DNA of 64,000 nt from an uncultured Acetatifactor sp. (GCA_947581865.1 CANPWA010000005.1:1-64000); one strand, 5' to 3'. Counted from the stretch's first letter, positions 47,301 through 56,832 are shown. The notes: generated from the letters alone by a model not told the origin. Made by a program: numbers and translations.

Positions 47301-48185
47301 TCATCCCTTGACCGCCCCGGCGATGATTCCCTGCTCCAGAGAATCCCGAAACAGCCCGAACACAAAGAGTGAAACCGTCAGCGTGATCAGGGAGGCGCAT
47401 GCCGCTGTCCCCGCCTGATTCAGGGAAATTTCCGGCAGATACAAAGACAGGGGCCAAAGCGATTTATCTTCCAGAAACGCCAACGGCTCCTCCATCCGGT
47501 TCCAGTTTTCCAGAAAGCTCAGCACAAACGCCGCCAGAATGCCTCCCTTTGCCAGCGGAAGCCCGATCTGCGCAAAGATCCGCCACTCTCCCGCGCCGTC
47601 GATCCGCGCCGCCTCCAAGAGCTCTCTGGGAATGCCGGCAAAGCTGCGGTAGATCAGAAAGACCGGATAGGTGGAAAAGACTGCCGGGAGGATCACCGCA
47701 AGCCTCGTATTCAACAGATGCAGTTCTCTCAGCGCCAGATACTGGGAGAGCTGCGTCACCTGAAAAGGCAGGAGCAAAAGCACTACATACAGAAAAAACA
47801 AAACACGTCTCCCCCGGAAGGGGAAGGCGGCGAACGCCCATGCCGCGGGTACTCCCACCGCCAGCTCTCCCAACAGGATCACCGTCACCATCCCAACGGA
47901 GTTCCAGAACAGCTTCAGGAAACCGGGTGAATAAAAAAGCAGCTGCTTAAAATGTTCTCCTGTGGGGTAGTCCGGGATCCAGCGCCAGCTGATAAATCCC
48001 TCTCCGTCCGTCAGAAGGGGCGCCAGTCTGTCCCGCCATTCCATGGTGTCCGCCAGAGAGCCCGAGATCAGCAAAAGGACGGGCAGCAAGAAAAGAAAAA
48101 CCAAAAAAAGGACCCCCGCGGTTATCAGCATCCTCCCGCAAACTGCCGCTGCACGTTTTCCCCTGTTTCCCATTCTGATTTCCAT
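47301..48185 (-). CDS. Carbohydrate ABC transporter permease (MalG type)
   Basis: 294 aa. Six membrane helices with the conserved EAA loop (LLEAARIDGAGEWRIFAQIGLPLAKGG, near 195-220; key residues EAA-x3-G). The C-terminus GLFRDSLEQGIIAGAVKG is classic for MalG-type permeases. ATG 48185 with GGGGGAAGGGGA upstream is chosen over an ATG at 48257 that lies in a tandem repeat with a weak site. It pairs with the MalF-type permease and the large binding lipoprotein. The ATPase is not encoded nearby; a shared MsmK-type ATPase is assumed. Confidence 0.88.
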   Translation of the reverse strand: MEIRMGNRGKRAAAVCGRMLITAGVLFLVFLFLLPVLLLISGSLADTMEWRDRLAPLLTDGEGFISWRWIPDYPTGEHFKQLLFYSPGFLKLFWNSVGMVTVILLGELAVGVPAAWAFAAFPFRGRRVLFFLYVVLLLLPFQVTQLSQYLALRELHLLNTRLAVILPAVFSTYPVFLIYRSFAGIPRELLEAARIDGAGEWRIFAQIGLPLAKGGILAAFVLSFLENWNRMEEPLAFLEDKSLWPLSLYLPEISLNQAGTAACASLITLTVSLFVFGLFRDSLEQGIIAGAVKG

Positions 48186-48229
48186 TCCCCTTCCCCCTTC
48201 TTCTCCCGGTCTGCTCCCTGTCCTCTTCT

Positions 48230-48305
48230 TTCCGCTTTTGCCGTCTCTCTTCCGCATCTGCCGTCTCTCTTCCGCATCCGCCGTCTCTCTTTCCGCTTTT
48301 GCCGC
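48230..48305. repeat. 20-bp tandem repeats between the two permease genes
   Basis: Three units of 20 bp (48230-48249, 48250-48269, 48270-48289) and a partial fourth (48291-48305, after one extra T) share TTCCGC and GCCGTCTCTC. They fill the gap between the MalF stop (48321) and the MalG start. Confidence 0.8.
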
Positions 48306-48320
48306 AGCGGTCTTTTGGGG

Positions 48321-49205
48321 CTACTCCTCTGCCCAGAGACGTCTTTCCATGAGGAAAGCCCCTGTTCCCAGCACTGCCGCCGCAAGCACTGCCCCGGCAG
48401 CCATCTTGTCAAAATCCAGCCGGGTATACCAGTTGTTGAACACATGCTGTAAAAGATAGATTTCCTTCGCGGGATACGCGCCGCCTATCAGATATACCTC
48501 CCGGAAAACCTTCATGGCGTTTAACAGGGACAACAGCCCGATGGTGTATGCCGCTCCCTTAAGGCAGGGGAGCGTCACCCGGACAAAACAGGTCACGCTC
48601 CCCGCTCCGTCCACCCTCGCCGCCTCCAGCACATCCTCCGGCACCGTCTTGAGCGCCGCCATCCACAGCACCATGGTATAACCCAGATTCTTCCACAGAT
48701 AGGTGCCCACAAGCACCCAGAAAGCCGCCCTGCCGTCCATAAAGTCAATCCCGGTATGCAGCATTCCGTTCAAAAAGCCCTGTTTTTCAAATATCAGCTT
48801 CCACACCAGCACGATCGTCGCCGCCGGGATCGCCTGGGGAAGCAAAAAACCGGATTTGGCGTATGCCAGCACCGGTATCTTATTCATCGCCAGCGCCAAA
48901 AGGAGCCCTCCCGCTAAAAGCAGAGGGATACACACCGCGACAAAGCGCAGGGTGTTGCCCACCGCCAGCAGAAACGCCTGATTGACCAGCACTGTCTTGT
49001 AATTCTCCAGCCCGTTAAATTCCCCGGTCATGGCCGTGACAAAAGAACGCCGCACCACATCCCCGAAGGGAAGCAGGACAAAAAAGCAGACACCTCCCAG
49101 ACTGGGCAGGAGGAAGGTCAGATAAACCAGCCTTCCTCCCGTCAGACGACGCCCTTTCCTCTCCTTATTCCGCGAGATAAAGCTGCATTTTTTTCTCGAT
49201 CGCAT
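48321..49205 (-). CDS. Carbohydrate ABC transporter permease (MalF type)
   Basis: 294 aa with six membrane helices. The segment LLPSLGGVCFFVLLPFGDVV at the N-terminus and the EAA loop (VLEAARVDGAGSVTCFVRVTLPCLKG, key residues EAA-x3-G) are those of sugar-type binding-protein permeases. GAGGAGACGGCGG precedes ATG 49205. It overlaps the binding-protein gene by 41 bp, so translation is coupled. With the MalG-type protein it forms the membrane channel. Confidence 0.9.
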   Translation of the reverse strand: MRSRKKCSFISRNKERKGRRLTGGRLVYLTFLLPSLGGVCFFVLLPFGDVVRRSFVTAMTGEFNGLENYKTVLVNQAFLLAVGNTLRFVAVCIPLLLAGGLLLALAMNKIPVLAYAKSGFLLPQAIPAATIVLVWKLIFEKQGFLNGMLHTGIDFMDGRAAFWVLVGTYLWKNLGYTMVLWMAALKTVPEDVLEAARVDGAGSVTCFVRVTLPCLKGAAYTIGLLSLLNAMKVFREVYLIGGAYPAKEIYLLQHVFNNWYTRLDFDKMAAGAVLAAAVLGTGAFLMERRLWAEE

Positions 49206-51564
49206 CCGCCGTCTCCTCTATGCTCTTTGAGCCGTTCACCGCTGCCACTCCTTCCTCCAGCACCGTTCCGATCACCATCTGATCGCACAGATTTACGTTG
49301 TCCAGCCCATCCAGCAGAGCGTTGAAGCTTTCATATACCTCGGGCTGGCACCATGCCACCTCAAACTCAAACCGTCCGCCGTCCTGAATGGAGAACGCCT
49401 GATAGCTGTAGGGCTCATAGGACGGATTGCCCGCCTCATCCCTCTCCGGATTCTCCTCGTTCTTTAGGAGCGCGTCCCGGTTGATGGAAATGCCGTCTAT
49501 ATGCTCGGTCTCCATCAGATAATCGGAGAGAGCGTATTGGAGGAATTCTTTTGCCGCCTCCGGCGACGCAGAGGCAGAACTTAAGCCGAACATGCTGATG
49601 GGCAGACAGGTTTTTCCCTCCCCGGGAAGCACCGTGTAATCATGCCCCTGCATCTGTACCAGGGTATAAAAATCATTGAAGCCGTAACGGATATCGCCTT
49701 CCAGATTTCCCATGGTAAAACCACTCTTCCTGCCGAATGATAAATTCACCTGCAGAAGCGTTCCCGCTTTCTTTGACATATAATATCCCTGTCGATTGCG
49801 CATCTGCGCGTCCAGACTTCCGAAGGATTGCAAAATCAGCTGCTGGTTCTCAAGCTGCTCCGGGCTCATGTTTTCCCTGTCCGCCTCATAAAGCTCCTTT
49901 GCAAGCTCCAGAAACCGCTCCAGCTTCTCCCGATCCAGCGTGCCGTCCTCCCGCACAAGGCTCTGCCCCATGGAAAAGCTCAGACATTGCAGTACACTCT
50001 CCTCATCCCTCAGTCCGGCCTTGAATGTGCCTGCCGGAACCTCCTTTTTTCGGATCGCCTGGATCATCGACTCCACGCTGTCGATCTTTTTGAGGTCCTC
50101 CGCCTCACCCGTAAGCACCGGCACGACAAAGCTCATGGGCAGGCAGTAGAGCTTTCCGGAATCCCTCAGAGCGCTGATGATATTGTCAAAATAGCCGTGC
50201 TCCGCCTGCAGCTTTTCATAGACATCGCCAAGGTCCGCAAGCACACCCTTCTCTTTATAAGAGGCATAGGGCAGGTCATCCAGTATCAGGATATCCGGTC
50301 CTTCCCCTGCCGCCAGTCTCGTGGCAAGATTTTTCAGGGCATCGTCCTTTGTGACTCCGTCCGATCCGCTCAGTCCCACCTCATAGCTCACATAGACATC
50401 CGGTCTCTTTTTCTGCCAGCCGCTGATGACCCTGCGGACATTGTCGCACTCATAGAGACTGTAGACTGTGACCACCGTGTCAGGGACAGAGGGCATATCC
50501 GGATCATAGGCAAAACGCATCAGCTCTGCCGTATCGTACAGAAGATAAAAGACGGGCATTCCGTTTTCGCTCTCCTCCACATACATGTCTATGAACATTT
50601 TGGAGATGTCGCCTAAACTGCACAAAGAGCCGTCGATCAGCTGCTCCATCACCCCGCCGTAAAGTACATGACGGTACAGCCCTTTTTGCGACACCACATA
50701 GATACTGTCATCCTTTCCGGAGCATAGCAGATAAGAAAAGGCCATACTGCCGTTGCTGTATCGGGAATCGGACCCGATAAAATCGCAGAGCACGGTATCT
50801 TTCTCCATCTCCTGCTTCTGTTCCAGGTCATACATATGTATGCCGTCGCCCATGTCCGCAAAGAGAATATTGCCGCATATCGTGAAATATATCACGCTGC
50901 CCTCCAGTTCGCACAGATATTCCGTCTCCCCGCTCTGCGCGCTCACCCTGTAGAAACGGGTATCCTCCTTACCCCAGGAGTCCGACACATAAAACCATCC
51001 GTCTCCGCCGTACCGGAAATCCACGCTGGTATCTTTGTCCACCGCGTCCGCCCAGAGCCGCTCCGTTTTGTCCGCGGAAAGAAAATACTTATCATAGTAA
51101 AAGCTCTCCTGACCGCTCTCTCCCTCGCTCACAAAAACGGTGTACATTCTGGCGTTGTTATCCGCCACCGCCATATCCATCAGATAATCCTGCTCCTCGC
51201 TGCGTGTCTTCAAAGCCTCCGGATACAGTTCCTCATCCGGCTCCTCCTTCAGGGCAAAATCCTCCAGCCCCACCCTCACTCCGGCGCTGTTGTATGCCGG
51301 AATATAGAGCTCTCCTTCCCCCGCGAGAAGCTGGCAGAAATCCTGATACTGTCCGTTCTCCGTCAGGGAAAGCTCCGTCTCCGTATAACGTCCCATGGCA
51401 GTCTGCGCTGTCCCGTCCCCAAAGACAGGCTCCTGCTCTGGTCCATCCGTGCCTGCCCCGTCGGACGTTCCGCCTCCGCAACCCGCAAGAGTGCCTGTGA
51501 ATAACACCGCCGCCAGGAACAAAACGAGCGCGGTTTTTCCCTTTCCTCTCTGATATGATCTCAT
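49165..51564 (-). CDS. Very large extracellular solute-binding lipoprotein with N-terminal propeller
   Basis: 799 aa, roughly twice the usual 400-450. A lipobox (FTGTLAGC) puts the lipidated Cys at residue 29. Residues about 50-355 are beta-rich with propeller-like blades (GDGWFYVSDSWG, SIYVVSQKGLYRHV). From about 362 a type 1 solute-binding fold begins (VVTVYSLYECDNVRRVISGW, then GPDILILDDLPYASYKEKG, and later FLELAKELYEADRE). It is anchored outside the membrane. AGAGGTGAAAG precedes ATG 51564. It heads the transporter operon, divergent from a two-component pair. The propeller could sense or capture a second ligand; ligands are unknown. Confidence 0.9.
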   Translation of the reverse strand: MRSYQRGKGKTALVLFLAAVLFTGTLAGCGGGTSDGAGTDGPEQEPVFGDGTAQTAMGRYTETELSLTENGQYQDFCQLLAGEGELYIPAYNSAGVRVGLEDFALKEEPDEELYPEALKTRSEEQDYLMDMAVADNNARMYTVFVSEGESGQESFYYDKYFLSADKTERLWADAVDKDTSVDFRYGGDGWFYVSDSWGKEDTRFYRVSAQSGETEYLCELEGSVIYFTICGNILFADMGDGIHMYDLEQKQEMEKDTVLCDFIGSDSRYSNGSMAFSYLLCSGKDDSIYVVSQKGLYRHVLYGGVMEQLIDGSLCSLGDISKMFIDMYVEESENGMPVFYLLYDTAELMRFAYDPDMPSVPDTVVTVYSLYECDNVRRVISGWQKKRPDVYVSYEVGLSGSDGVTKDDALKNLATRLAAGEGPDILILDDLPYASYKEKGVLADLGDVYEKLQAEHGYFDNIISALRDSGKLYCLPMSFVVPVLTGEAEDLKKIDSVESMIQAIRKKEVPAGTFKAGLRDEESVLQCLSFSMGQSLVREDGTLDREKLERFLELAKELYEADRENMSPEQLENQQLILQSFGSLDAQMRNRQGYYMSKKAGTLLQVNLSFGRKSGFTMGNLEGDIRYGFNDFYTLVQMQGHDYTVLPGEGKTCLPISMFGLSSASASPEAAKEFLQYALSDYLMETEHIDGISINRDALLKNEENPERDEAGNPSYEPYSYQAFSIQDGGRFEFEVAWCQPEVYESFNALLDGLDNVNLCDQMVIGTVLEEGVAAVNGSKSIEETADAIEKKMQLYLAE

Positions 51565-51668
51565 CTTTCACCTCTTTCTGCACACGCATACATGCGTGCC
51601 GCATTTGTGTGCATAACACAATGTTGTGCTGCAGCGCAGACACACTTGTTGTCTCCTGCATCAGAATG

Positions 51669-51760
51669 ATCTTATCACGGCAATCTCTAAACAGCCTCTA
51701 AGCCGCCTCCAATTTCTCTCTCCGTTTTTAGAGGTAAATTAGAGAAAACTGTGTTATACT
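51669..51760. promoter_or_regulatory. Mirror-image regulator sites and divergent extended -10 promoters
   Basis: Plus side: TTAGAG at 51728-51733 and 51739-51744 (period 11), then 10 nt to TATACT (51755-51760) preceded by TG-N. Minus side: CTCTAA at 51685-51690 and 51696-51701, which on the minus strand reads TTAGAG-N5-TTAGAG, then exactly 10 nt to TAAGAT (51669-51674), also preceded by TG-N. The repeats take the place of -35 boxes in both directions. Two hexamers one DNA turn apart are how OmpR-type dimers bind. The regulator at 51815 is the likely activator of both operons. Confidence 0.75.
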
Positions 51761-51814
51761 TTTGATAAAACACATCATCGATCAAAGAGATCTTGACACT
51801 TGGGGGGAATAAAC

Positions 51815-52522
51815 TTGAGGATATTGCTTGTGGAGGACGATGAAAATCTGAGCAGAAATCTGAAATTTTTTCTGGAACGGGAAGGGTATCAGGTGGACGC
51901 CTGCGCGGGCGGCGAGGACGCCCTCTATTTCTGGCGGGAAGGGGAACCGGATCTGGTCCTGTTAGACCGCATGCTCCCCTCCCTGGACGGCATGGACCTC
52001 TTGAGAGCCAGGCGGGAGGACGGCGACCACACCCCGGTGCTGATGCTCACCGCTCTGGGCACCCTCTCCGACCGTGTGAGCGGACTGGACTTTGGAGCGG
52101 ACGACTATCTCGTCAAGCCCTTTGCCATGGAGGAGCTGCTGGCGCGCATCCGCAGCCTCTGCCGCAGAAGTCTTCCTGCCGGGTCCGCCTCCGACGGCTC
52201 CCGCGCCCTGAAGCTGCGCTTTGGAGATCTGATCCTCACTCCCCCGCTGCACGAGCTGGAAGGTCCCGGTGAAACGGTCACGCTCTCCGGCAGAGAATGC
52301 GCCCTCATGGAATATTTTATGAGAAACGGCGGGCAGACCTTAAGCCGCGCCAGTCTCCTTCTGAAGGTCTGGGGCGCGGAGGGCGAGGTGGAGGACGGCA
52401 ATCTGGACAATTACATCTTCTTTCTCCGCCGCCGTCTGAAATCCCTCCGATCTACAGTGGTCATCACCACCCTGCGGGGCGTCGGGTATCGTCTGGAAGG
52501 AGGCGGGGAGAATGCTTTTTAA
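51815..52522 (+). CDS. OmpR-family response regulator
   Basis: 235 aa. The receiver domain keeps D8/D9, the phosphorylated D51 (LLDRMLP), T79 and K101. The C-terminal winged helix (about 140-230) has GRECALMEYFMRNGG and DNYIFFLRRRLKS, ending RGVGYRLEGG. The start is a TTG at 51815, chosen because GGGGGGAA lies 5-12 nt upstream and because RILLVEDD should be at the N-terminus; an in-frame TTG at 51800 precedes that site. It overlaps the kinase gene by 11 bp. It probably binds the TTAGAG repeats next to it. Confidence 0.93.
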   Translation: MRILLVEDDENLSRNLKFFLEREGYQVDACAGGEDALYFWREGEPDLVLLDRMLPSLDGMDLLRARREDGDHTPVLMLTALGTLSDRVSGLDFGADDYLVKPFAMEELLARIRSLCRRSLPAGSASDGSRALKLRFGDLILTPPLHELEGPGETVTLSGRECALMEYFMRNGGQTLSRASLLLKVWGAEGEVEDGNLDNYIFFLRRRLKSLRSTVVITTLRGVGYRLEGGGENAF

Positions 52523-53816
52523 ACGGCTCCACTATCAGTTTACCGGGCTGTGCGCCCTGATCACCATGGCGATCCTCGCCCTGTTCTCCGTTCTGTATCT
52601 GTCCGTCTCCGAGCGGACGCTCTGGGAAAAGCACACCCTGTCCTTCCAGCACGACTTTGACACGCTCCGCACAAGTCTGGAACAACAGCCTGCCCTCACC
52701 CATTCCTTTCTTCTGCGCATGGAACAGACAGGCGGATATATGATCTTTCTGTGGGACAACGGAATCCCCCTCTCCTTCAACCGCCTGGAAAGCCATACTC
52801 CCTATCTGGAACAGGCACAGCGTCTCTATTCGGAGTACCGCGCGCTCACCACCACCCCCGATAATGTCAGAACCGCCGATCTGTACCTGATCTCCTGCAC
52901 CAGACAGCTCAACTCGGGCATCGGAAATATCTACACAGGGCAGATGAGCGCCTTGGAAAAAGCCATCGCCCTTCAGAAGGGGGAGGGGCTTACGTTTCTT
53001 TTGCTCTCCCCCAACGATGCCTATCGGGAAAGACTCTGGCGCCAGCGGATATGGTTTTTGCTGCTCGCCCTGGGAGGCTTTGGGGCTCTCACCCTCTTTG
53101 CCTATCTTTTTACGGGAAGGCTGCTCATCCCTCTGCAGGAAAATCAAAAAAAGCAGCTTGATTTCATCCACGGGGCGTCCCACGAGCTGCGCACGCCCCT
53201 GGCGGTGATCCTCTCCTCCGTGGAAGCGCGTCCGCCCCATTTCGAGGACATCATCCGGACGGAAGCCCTGCGCATGGGCAGGCTGGTGGAGGAGCTGCTC
53301 CTGTTAAGCCGCCTGGACGCCCGCCGTCTCCGTCCCGGGGAATATCCCGCCGCCTCCCTGCAGCTCATCGAACCGGACACAATTCTTTTGGACGTCTTTG
53401 AGGCGCTGGAGCCCCTGGCGCATGCCCAGAGCAAAACCCTGCGGCTTACCCTGCCCGAAAATCCCCTCCCCCGCATGAAGGGCGATGCCGACAAACTGCG
53501 CCAGCTTGTGGAGATTTTGGTGGAAAATGCCCTCTCCTACACACAGGAAAACGGCGTGATCTCGCTTTCCCTGGAATACCGGTCAGCCAGAGAACTGCTC
53601 CTTCGGGTACAGGACAATGGCATCGGCATTCCGAAGGAATTTCAGGACAAAATATTTGAGCGCTTCTACAGAGTAGACAGCGCCCATCATTCCAAGAACC
53701 ATTTTGGTCTCGGCTTATCCATCGCCGCGGAGATCATGCGGCTGCACGGCGGCAGCATTGAGGTTACGGACGCTCCCGGCGGCGGCAGCGTCTTTCTCTG
53801 CCGCTTTCCGATATGA
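52512..53816 (+). CDS. Sensor histidine kinase
   Basis: 434 aa. TM1 is at about 9-31, an extracellular sensor region of about 140 residues follows, and TM2 is at about 177-202 (WFLLLALGGFGALTLF). The HisKA box is SHELRTPLAV (His about 223), with N box LVENALSYT, G1 DNGIGIP, F box IFERFYRVD and G2 GLGLSIA. The protein phosphorylates the regulator encoded before it. No clear HAMP domain separates TM2 from HisKA. The target operon across the intergenic region suggests it senses a sugar-like or cell-wall ligand. Confidence 0.94.
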   Translation: MLFKRLHYQFTGLCALITMAILALFSVLYLSVSERTLWEKHTLSFQHDFDTLRTSLEQQPALTHSFLLRMEQTGGYMIFLWDNGIPLSFNRLESHTPYLEQAQRLYSEYRALTTTPDNVRTADLYLISCTRQLNSGIGNIYTGQMSALEKAIALQKGEGLTFLLLSPNDAYRERLWRQRIWFLLLALGGFGALTLFAYLFTGRLLIPLQENQKKQLDFIHGASHELRTPLAVILSSVEARPPHFEDIIRTEALRMGRLVEELLLLSRLDARRLRPGEYPAASLQLIEPDTILLDVFEALEPLAHAQSKTLRLTLPENPLPRMKGDADKLRQLVEILVENALSYTQENGVISLSLEYRSARELLLRVQDNGIGIPKEFQDKIFERFYRVDSAHHSKNHFGLGLSIAAEIMRLHGGSIEVTDAPGGGSVFLCRFPI

Positions 53817-53857
53817 CGCCTCCCCGGTGTCATACCCTGCGGTCCGTTCTACGGTCA

Positions 53858-55105
53858 TCACCCCCGCACCTGCCCGTTTCCCTCCACGGTATATTTGTAG
53901 GAAGTCAGCTCCTTTAAGCCCATGGGACCTCTGGCGTGCAGTTTTTGGGTGCTGATGCCGATCTCTGCGCCGAAGCCGAACTCAAACCCGTCCGTGAACC
54001 GGGTGGAAGCGTTCACATATACACAGGCGGAATCCACCTCGTTTAAAAATTTCTCCGCCGCCTCCGCGTCTGCCGTAACGATACAGTCGGAATGCTTCGT
54101 GTTATAGCGGTTGATATGTTCGATGGCTTCCTCCACGCTGTCCACCGTCTTCATGGAGATGATATAATCCAGATATTCCTTTCCGTAATCCTCCTCGGTG
54201 GCGGGCACACAGCCCTTTAAGACCTCCCGCACCCTGTCGTCTCCGCGCATCTCCACATTCTTTTCTCCAAGCCGCTTTGCAAGTTTTGGGAGAAGCGCAT
54301 CCCGGATGTCTCTGTGGATCACCAGACTCTCGCAGGCGTTGCACACGCCGATCCTCTGTGTCTTGGCATTGTAGATGATCTCCACCGCCATGTCCACATC
54401 CGCCGCCTTATCCACATATACATGACAGTTTCCCGTCCCGGTCTCGATGACGGGAATGGTACTGTTTGTCACCACATTGCTGATCAGCCCCGCGCTGCCT
54501 CTGGGAATGAGAACGTCCACATACCGGTTCATGCGCATGAATTCCTCAGTGACACTCCTGTCGGTACTCTCGATCAGCTGTACCGCATCCTCCGTGACGC
54601 CGCAGGCGCGCAATGCCTCCCGCAAAACTGCCGTGACGGCGATATTGGATTGCAGCGCGTCGCTCCCTCCTTTTAGGATCACCGCGTTTCCCGCCTTGAA
54701 GCACAGCCCGAAAGCGTCCGCAGTGACATTGGGACGGGACTCATAAATGATGCCGATCACTCCCAGCGGCACCCGGCGCTTTTCGATGTGCAGACCGTTG
54801 GGTCTGTCAAAACGCTCCATCACTTCTCCCACACAGTCGGGAAGCTCTGCGATCTGCATCAGCCCCTCCGCCATGCCTTCGATCCGTTCCCCGGACAGGC
54901 GAAGTCTGTCCAGCATCCCGGAGCGCATCCCGCCCGCCTCCGCCGCGGCGATATCCTTCGCATTCGCCTCCAACAGTTCCTCCCGGCGCTGCGTAAGCAG
55001 TTCTGCCGCTGCCCGGAGCACTTCGTTCTTCTTATCAGTGGAGAGCTTTTGCAGCTCATATTTTGCCTCAGAGGCTCTCCGCCCCATATCCGTCAGATCC
55101 GTCAT
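53858..55105 (-). CDS. proA: Gamma-glutamyl phosphate reductase
   Basis: 415 aa. NADPH-dependent conversion of glutamyl-5-phosphate to the semialdehyde, second step of proline synthesis. [19 protein letters not shown] (about 110), [12 protein letters not shown], and the catalytic Cys in [13 protein letters not shown] (about 255) are diagnostic. GGGAGG precedes ATG 55105. It is the last gene of proB-FTHF cyclo-ligase-proA and is convergent with the kinase gene. Confidence 0.97.
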   Translation of the reverse strand: MTDLTDMGRRASEAKYELQKLSTDKKNEVLRAAAELLTQRREELLEANAKDIAAAEAGGMRSGMLDRLRLSGERIEGMAEGLMQIAELPDCVGEVMERFDRPNGLHIEKRRVPLGVIGIIYESRPNVTADAFGLCFKAGNAVILKGGSDALQSNIAVTAVLREALRACGVTEDAVQLIESTDRSVTEEFMRMNRYVDVLIPRGSAGLISNVVTNSTIPVIETGTGNCHVYVDKAADVDMAVEIIYNAKTQRIGVCNACESLVIHRDIRDALLPKLAKRLGEKNVEMRGDDRVREVLKGCVPATEEDYGKEYLDYIISMKTVDSVEEAIEHINRYNTKHSDCIVTADAEAAEKFLNEVDSACVYVNASTRFTDGFEFGFGAEIGISTQKLHARGPMGLKELTSYKYTVEGNGQVRG

Positions 55106-55151
55106 TGCTCTTCCTCCCATTCCTTCGTCCGTCTGCCGGTCCCGCTGTCCG

Positions 55152-55928
55152 TCAGATACAGATCACCTGATAAGGTCTCACATCCCGCTCCCCGCAGGGC
55201 ACCTCCTCCACCATCTGGCACGCAAAGCCGATCCCGATGGTGCGAAGCCGCAGATCCTCCTTATCCTGCAGAAACCGATCGTAAAATCCCCGTCCGTAAC
55301 CCATACGTCCCTTCCGCGGATCGAAAGCCACACCGGGCATGAGCATCAGCGTCCGCCCGGTCTGCGCAGGCGCATACACATATTGCTCCGTATCCCCCGC
55401 GGGCTCCCGGATGCCTTTATAGCCCGCGCAGAGTTTCTCCAGATCATACACCCGGTAAAACCGCATCTCTTCCCCCTCCACCTTCGGAAGGTACAGGCGT
55501 TTGCCCTGCCGGATGCACTCCCGGAGGATCTCGTCGGTGTCGATCTCGCTGCCATACCCTGCAAACCCCAGCACCGTGTCGGACAGATAAAACCACTGAT
55601 GCCCCAGAATGCGCTCCGAAAGCGCCACGGAGGCAAGTTTTCTCTCCTGCTCATCCAGCGCCTCCCTGCAGCGCAAAACCTGTCTGCGAAGCTTTTCCTT
55701 CGCCTCCTGCAGATTCTCTGCCCGGCGCCTGTCACGGAGCTTTTCGACGGTGCCGTCCTCATGCTGAATGCTGATATTGTCAAGCTGGGCCCTCAGATTG
55801 CCCCGCACGCTCTCCACATATTCCCTGCGCAGCTTTGCCTGTTCTTCCTTTTCCGCATCCGTAAGCCCCTCCCTCTGGGACTTGTGATACAGCTCATTGA
55901 TGCGCCTTATGCGCTCCTCCATATTCAT
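55152..55928 (-). CDS. DUF896-5-formyltetrahydrofolate cyclo-ligase fusion
   Basis: 258 aa. Residues 1-58 match DUF896/YnzC ([20 protein letters not shown], then [17 protein letters not shown]). From about residue 75 the protein is a 5-formyl-THF cyclo-ligase: [26 protein letters not shown] and the ATP/folate signature [13 protein letters not shown] (about 215). The ligase makes 5,10-methenyl-THF. DUF896 proteins are usually free 60-80 aa proteins. ATG 55928 has AAGGAG 10 nt upstream. It lies between proB (34 bp) and proA (46 bp). The link between DUF896 and folate is new to me. Confidence 0.85.
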   Translation of the reverse strand: MNMEERIRRINELYHKSQREGLTDAEKEEQAKLRREYVESVRGNLRAQLDNISIQHEDGTVEKLRDRRRAENLQEAKEKLRRQVLRCREALDEQERKLASVALSERILGHQWFYLSDTVLGFAGYGSEIDTDEILRECIRQGKRLYLPKVEGEEMRFYRVYDLEKLCAGYKGIREPAGDTEQYVYAPAQTGRTLMLMPGVAFDPRKGRMGYGRGFYDRFLQDKEDLRLRTIGIGFACQMVEEVPCGERDVRPYQVICI

Positions 55929-55962
55929 ACGGCTTTCTCCTTCTATCTGCGCTTCTTCGTCC

Positions 55963-56832
55963 TCAGTCCCTGTGCAGATGATCCACAAAGCTTGGCAGGT
56001 CAAACCCCTCGTCCTCGTGCGCCACGAACAGGGTCCCCTTGTTTTCGCCCCTTAAAAGATCATGGAGGATCCCGATGTCCCTGCTGTTGGCGATGATCAT
56101 ATCCACGCCGGATCTGGTGGCGATCTTCGCAGCGATCATCTTGGTGTTCATTCCCCCGGTCCCCACATCGCTTCCGGTGCTGCCCTTTCCCATGCCCATC
56201 AGCTCCTCCGTCAGCTCATCCACCTGCTCGATGAAGTCCGCCTGCGGGTTCTGGCGGGGATCGTCCGTATACAGCCCGTCGATATCGGACAACAGGATCA
56301 GAAGATCTGCCTCCACCAGCGCCGCCACCACGGCGGACAGCGTATCATTGTCACCGATCTCGATCTCATAGGTCGCCACCGTGTCATTCTCGTTTACCAC
56401 GGGGATCACCCCCATCTTCAGAAGTTCCCGGAAAGTATTCTGAGCGTTATAGCGGTTGAGGCTGTCCACGATCGTATTCTTGGTCATCAAAATCTGCGCC
56501 GCCACCTGATTGTACTCCGCAAACAGTTTCTGATAGGTCATCATCAGCCTTGCCTGCCCCACCGCGGAACACGCCTGCTTGATCGCCATCGCCTCCGCCG
56601 CGGTCTGTGCCTGTATGTCTTTGATGTGAACCGCTTTCTTTCCCGCAGCGATCGCCCCGGATGTCACCAGCACCACTTCCTTGCCCTGATTGCGGATATC
56701 GCACAGCTCCCTCACCAGCTTTTCTATGCGGATATAGTCCATATCCCCCGTCTCCGCATGCTGCAGAGAGGAGGAGCCTATCTTGATCACAATCCTTTTT
56801 TTCTCTCTGATCCGCTCTCTCAATTCATTCAT
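55963..56832 (-). CDS. proB: Glutamate 5-kinase
   Basis: 289 aa. Phosphorylates glutamate in proline synthesis. The amino-acid kinase fold shows RIVIKIGSSSL, VTSGAIAAGKK, VVNENDTVAT and GTGGMNTKMIAAKIA. It lacks the C-terminal PUA domain of longer ProB proteins, a common short form. GGGAGCGG precedes ATG 56832. It is the first of the proline genes and follows lgt by 33 bp. Confidence 0.96.
   Translation of the reverse strand: MNELRERIREKKRIVIKIGSSSLQHAETGDMDYIRIEKLVRELCDIRNQGKEVVLVTSGAIAAGKKAVHIKDIQAQTAAEAMAIKQACSAVGQARLMMTYQKLFAEYNQVAAQILMTKNTIVDSLNRYNAQNTFRELLKMGVIPVVNENDTVATYEIEIGDNDTLSAVVAALVEADLLILLSDIDGLYTDDPRQNPQADFIEQVDELTEELMGMGKGSTGSDVGTGGMNTKMIAAKIATRSGVDMIIANSRDIGILHDLLRGENKGTLFVAHEDEGFDLPSFVDHLHRD

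Noticed and set aside
48230-48305. Short regular repeats that might suggest a CRISPR array
   Set aside because: Units are contiguous with no spacers, and no cas genes are present.
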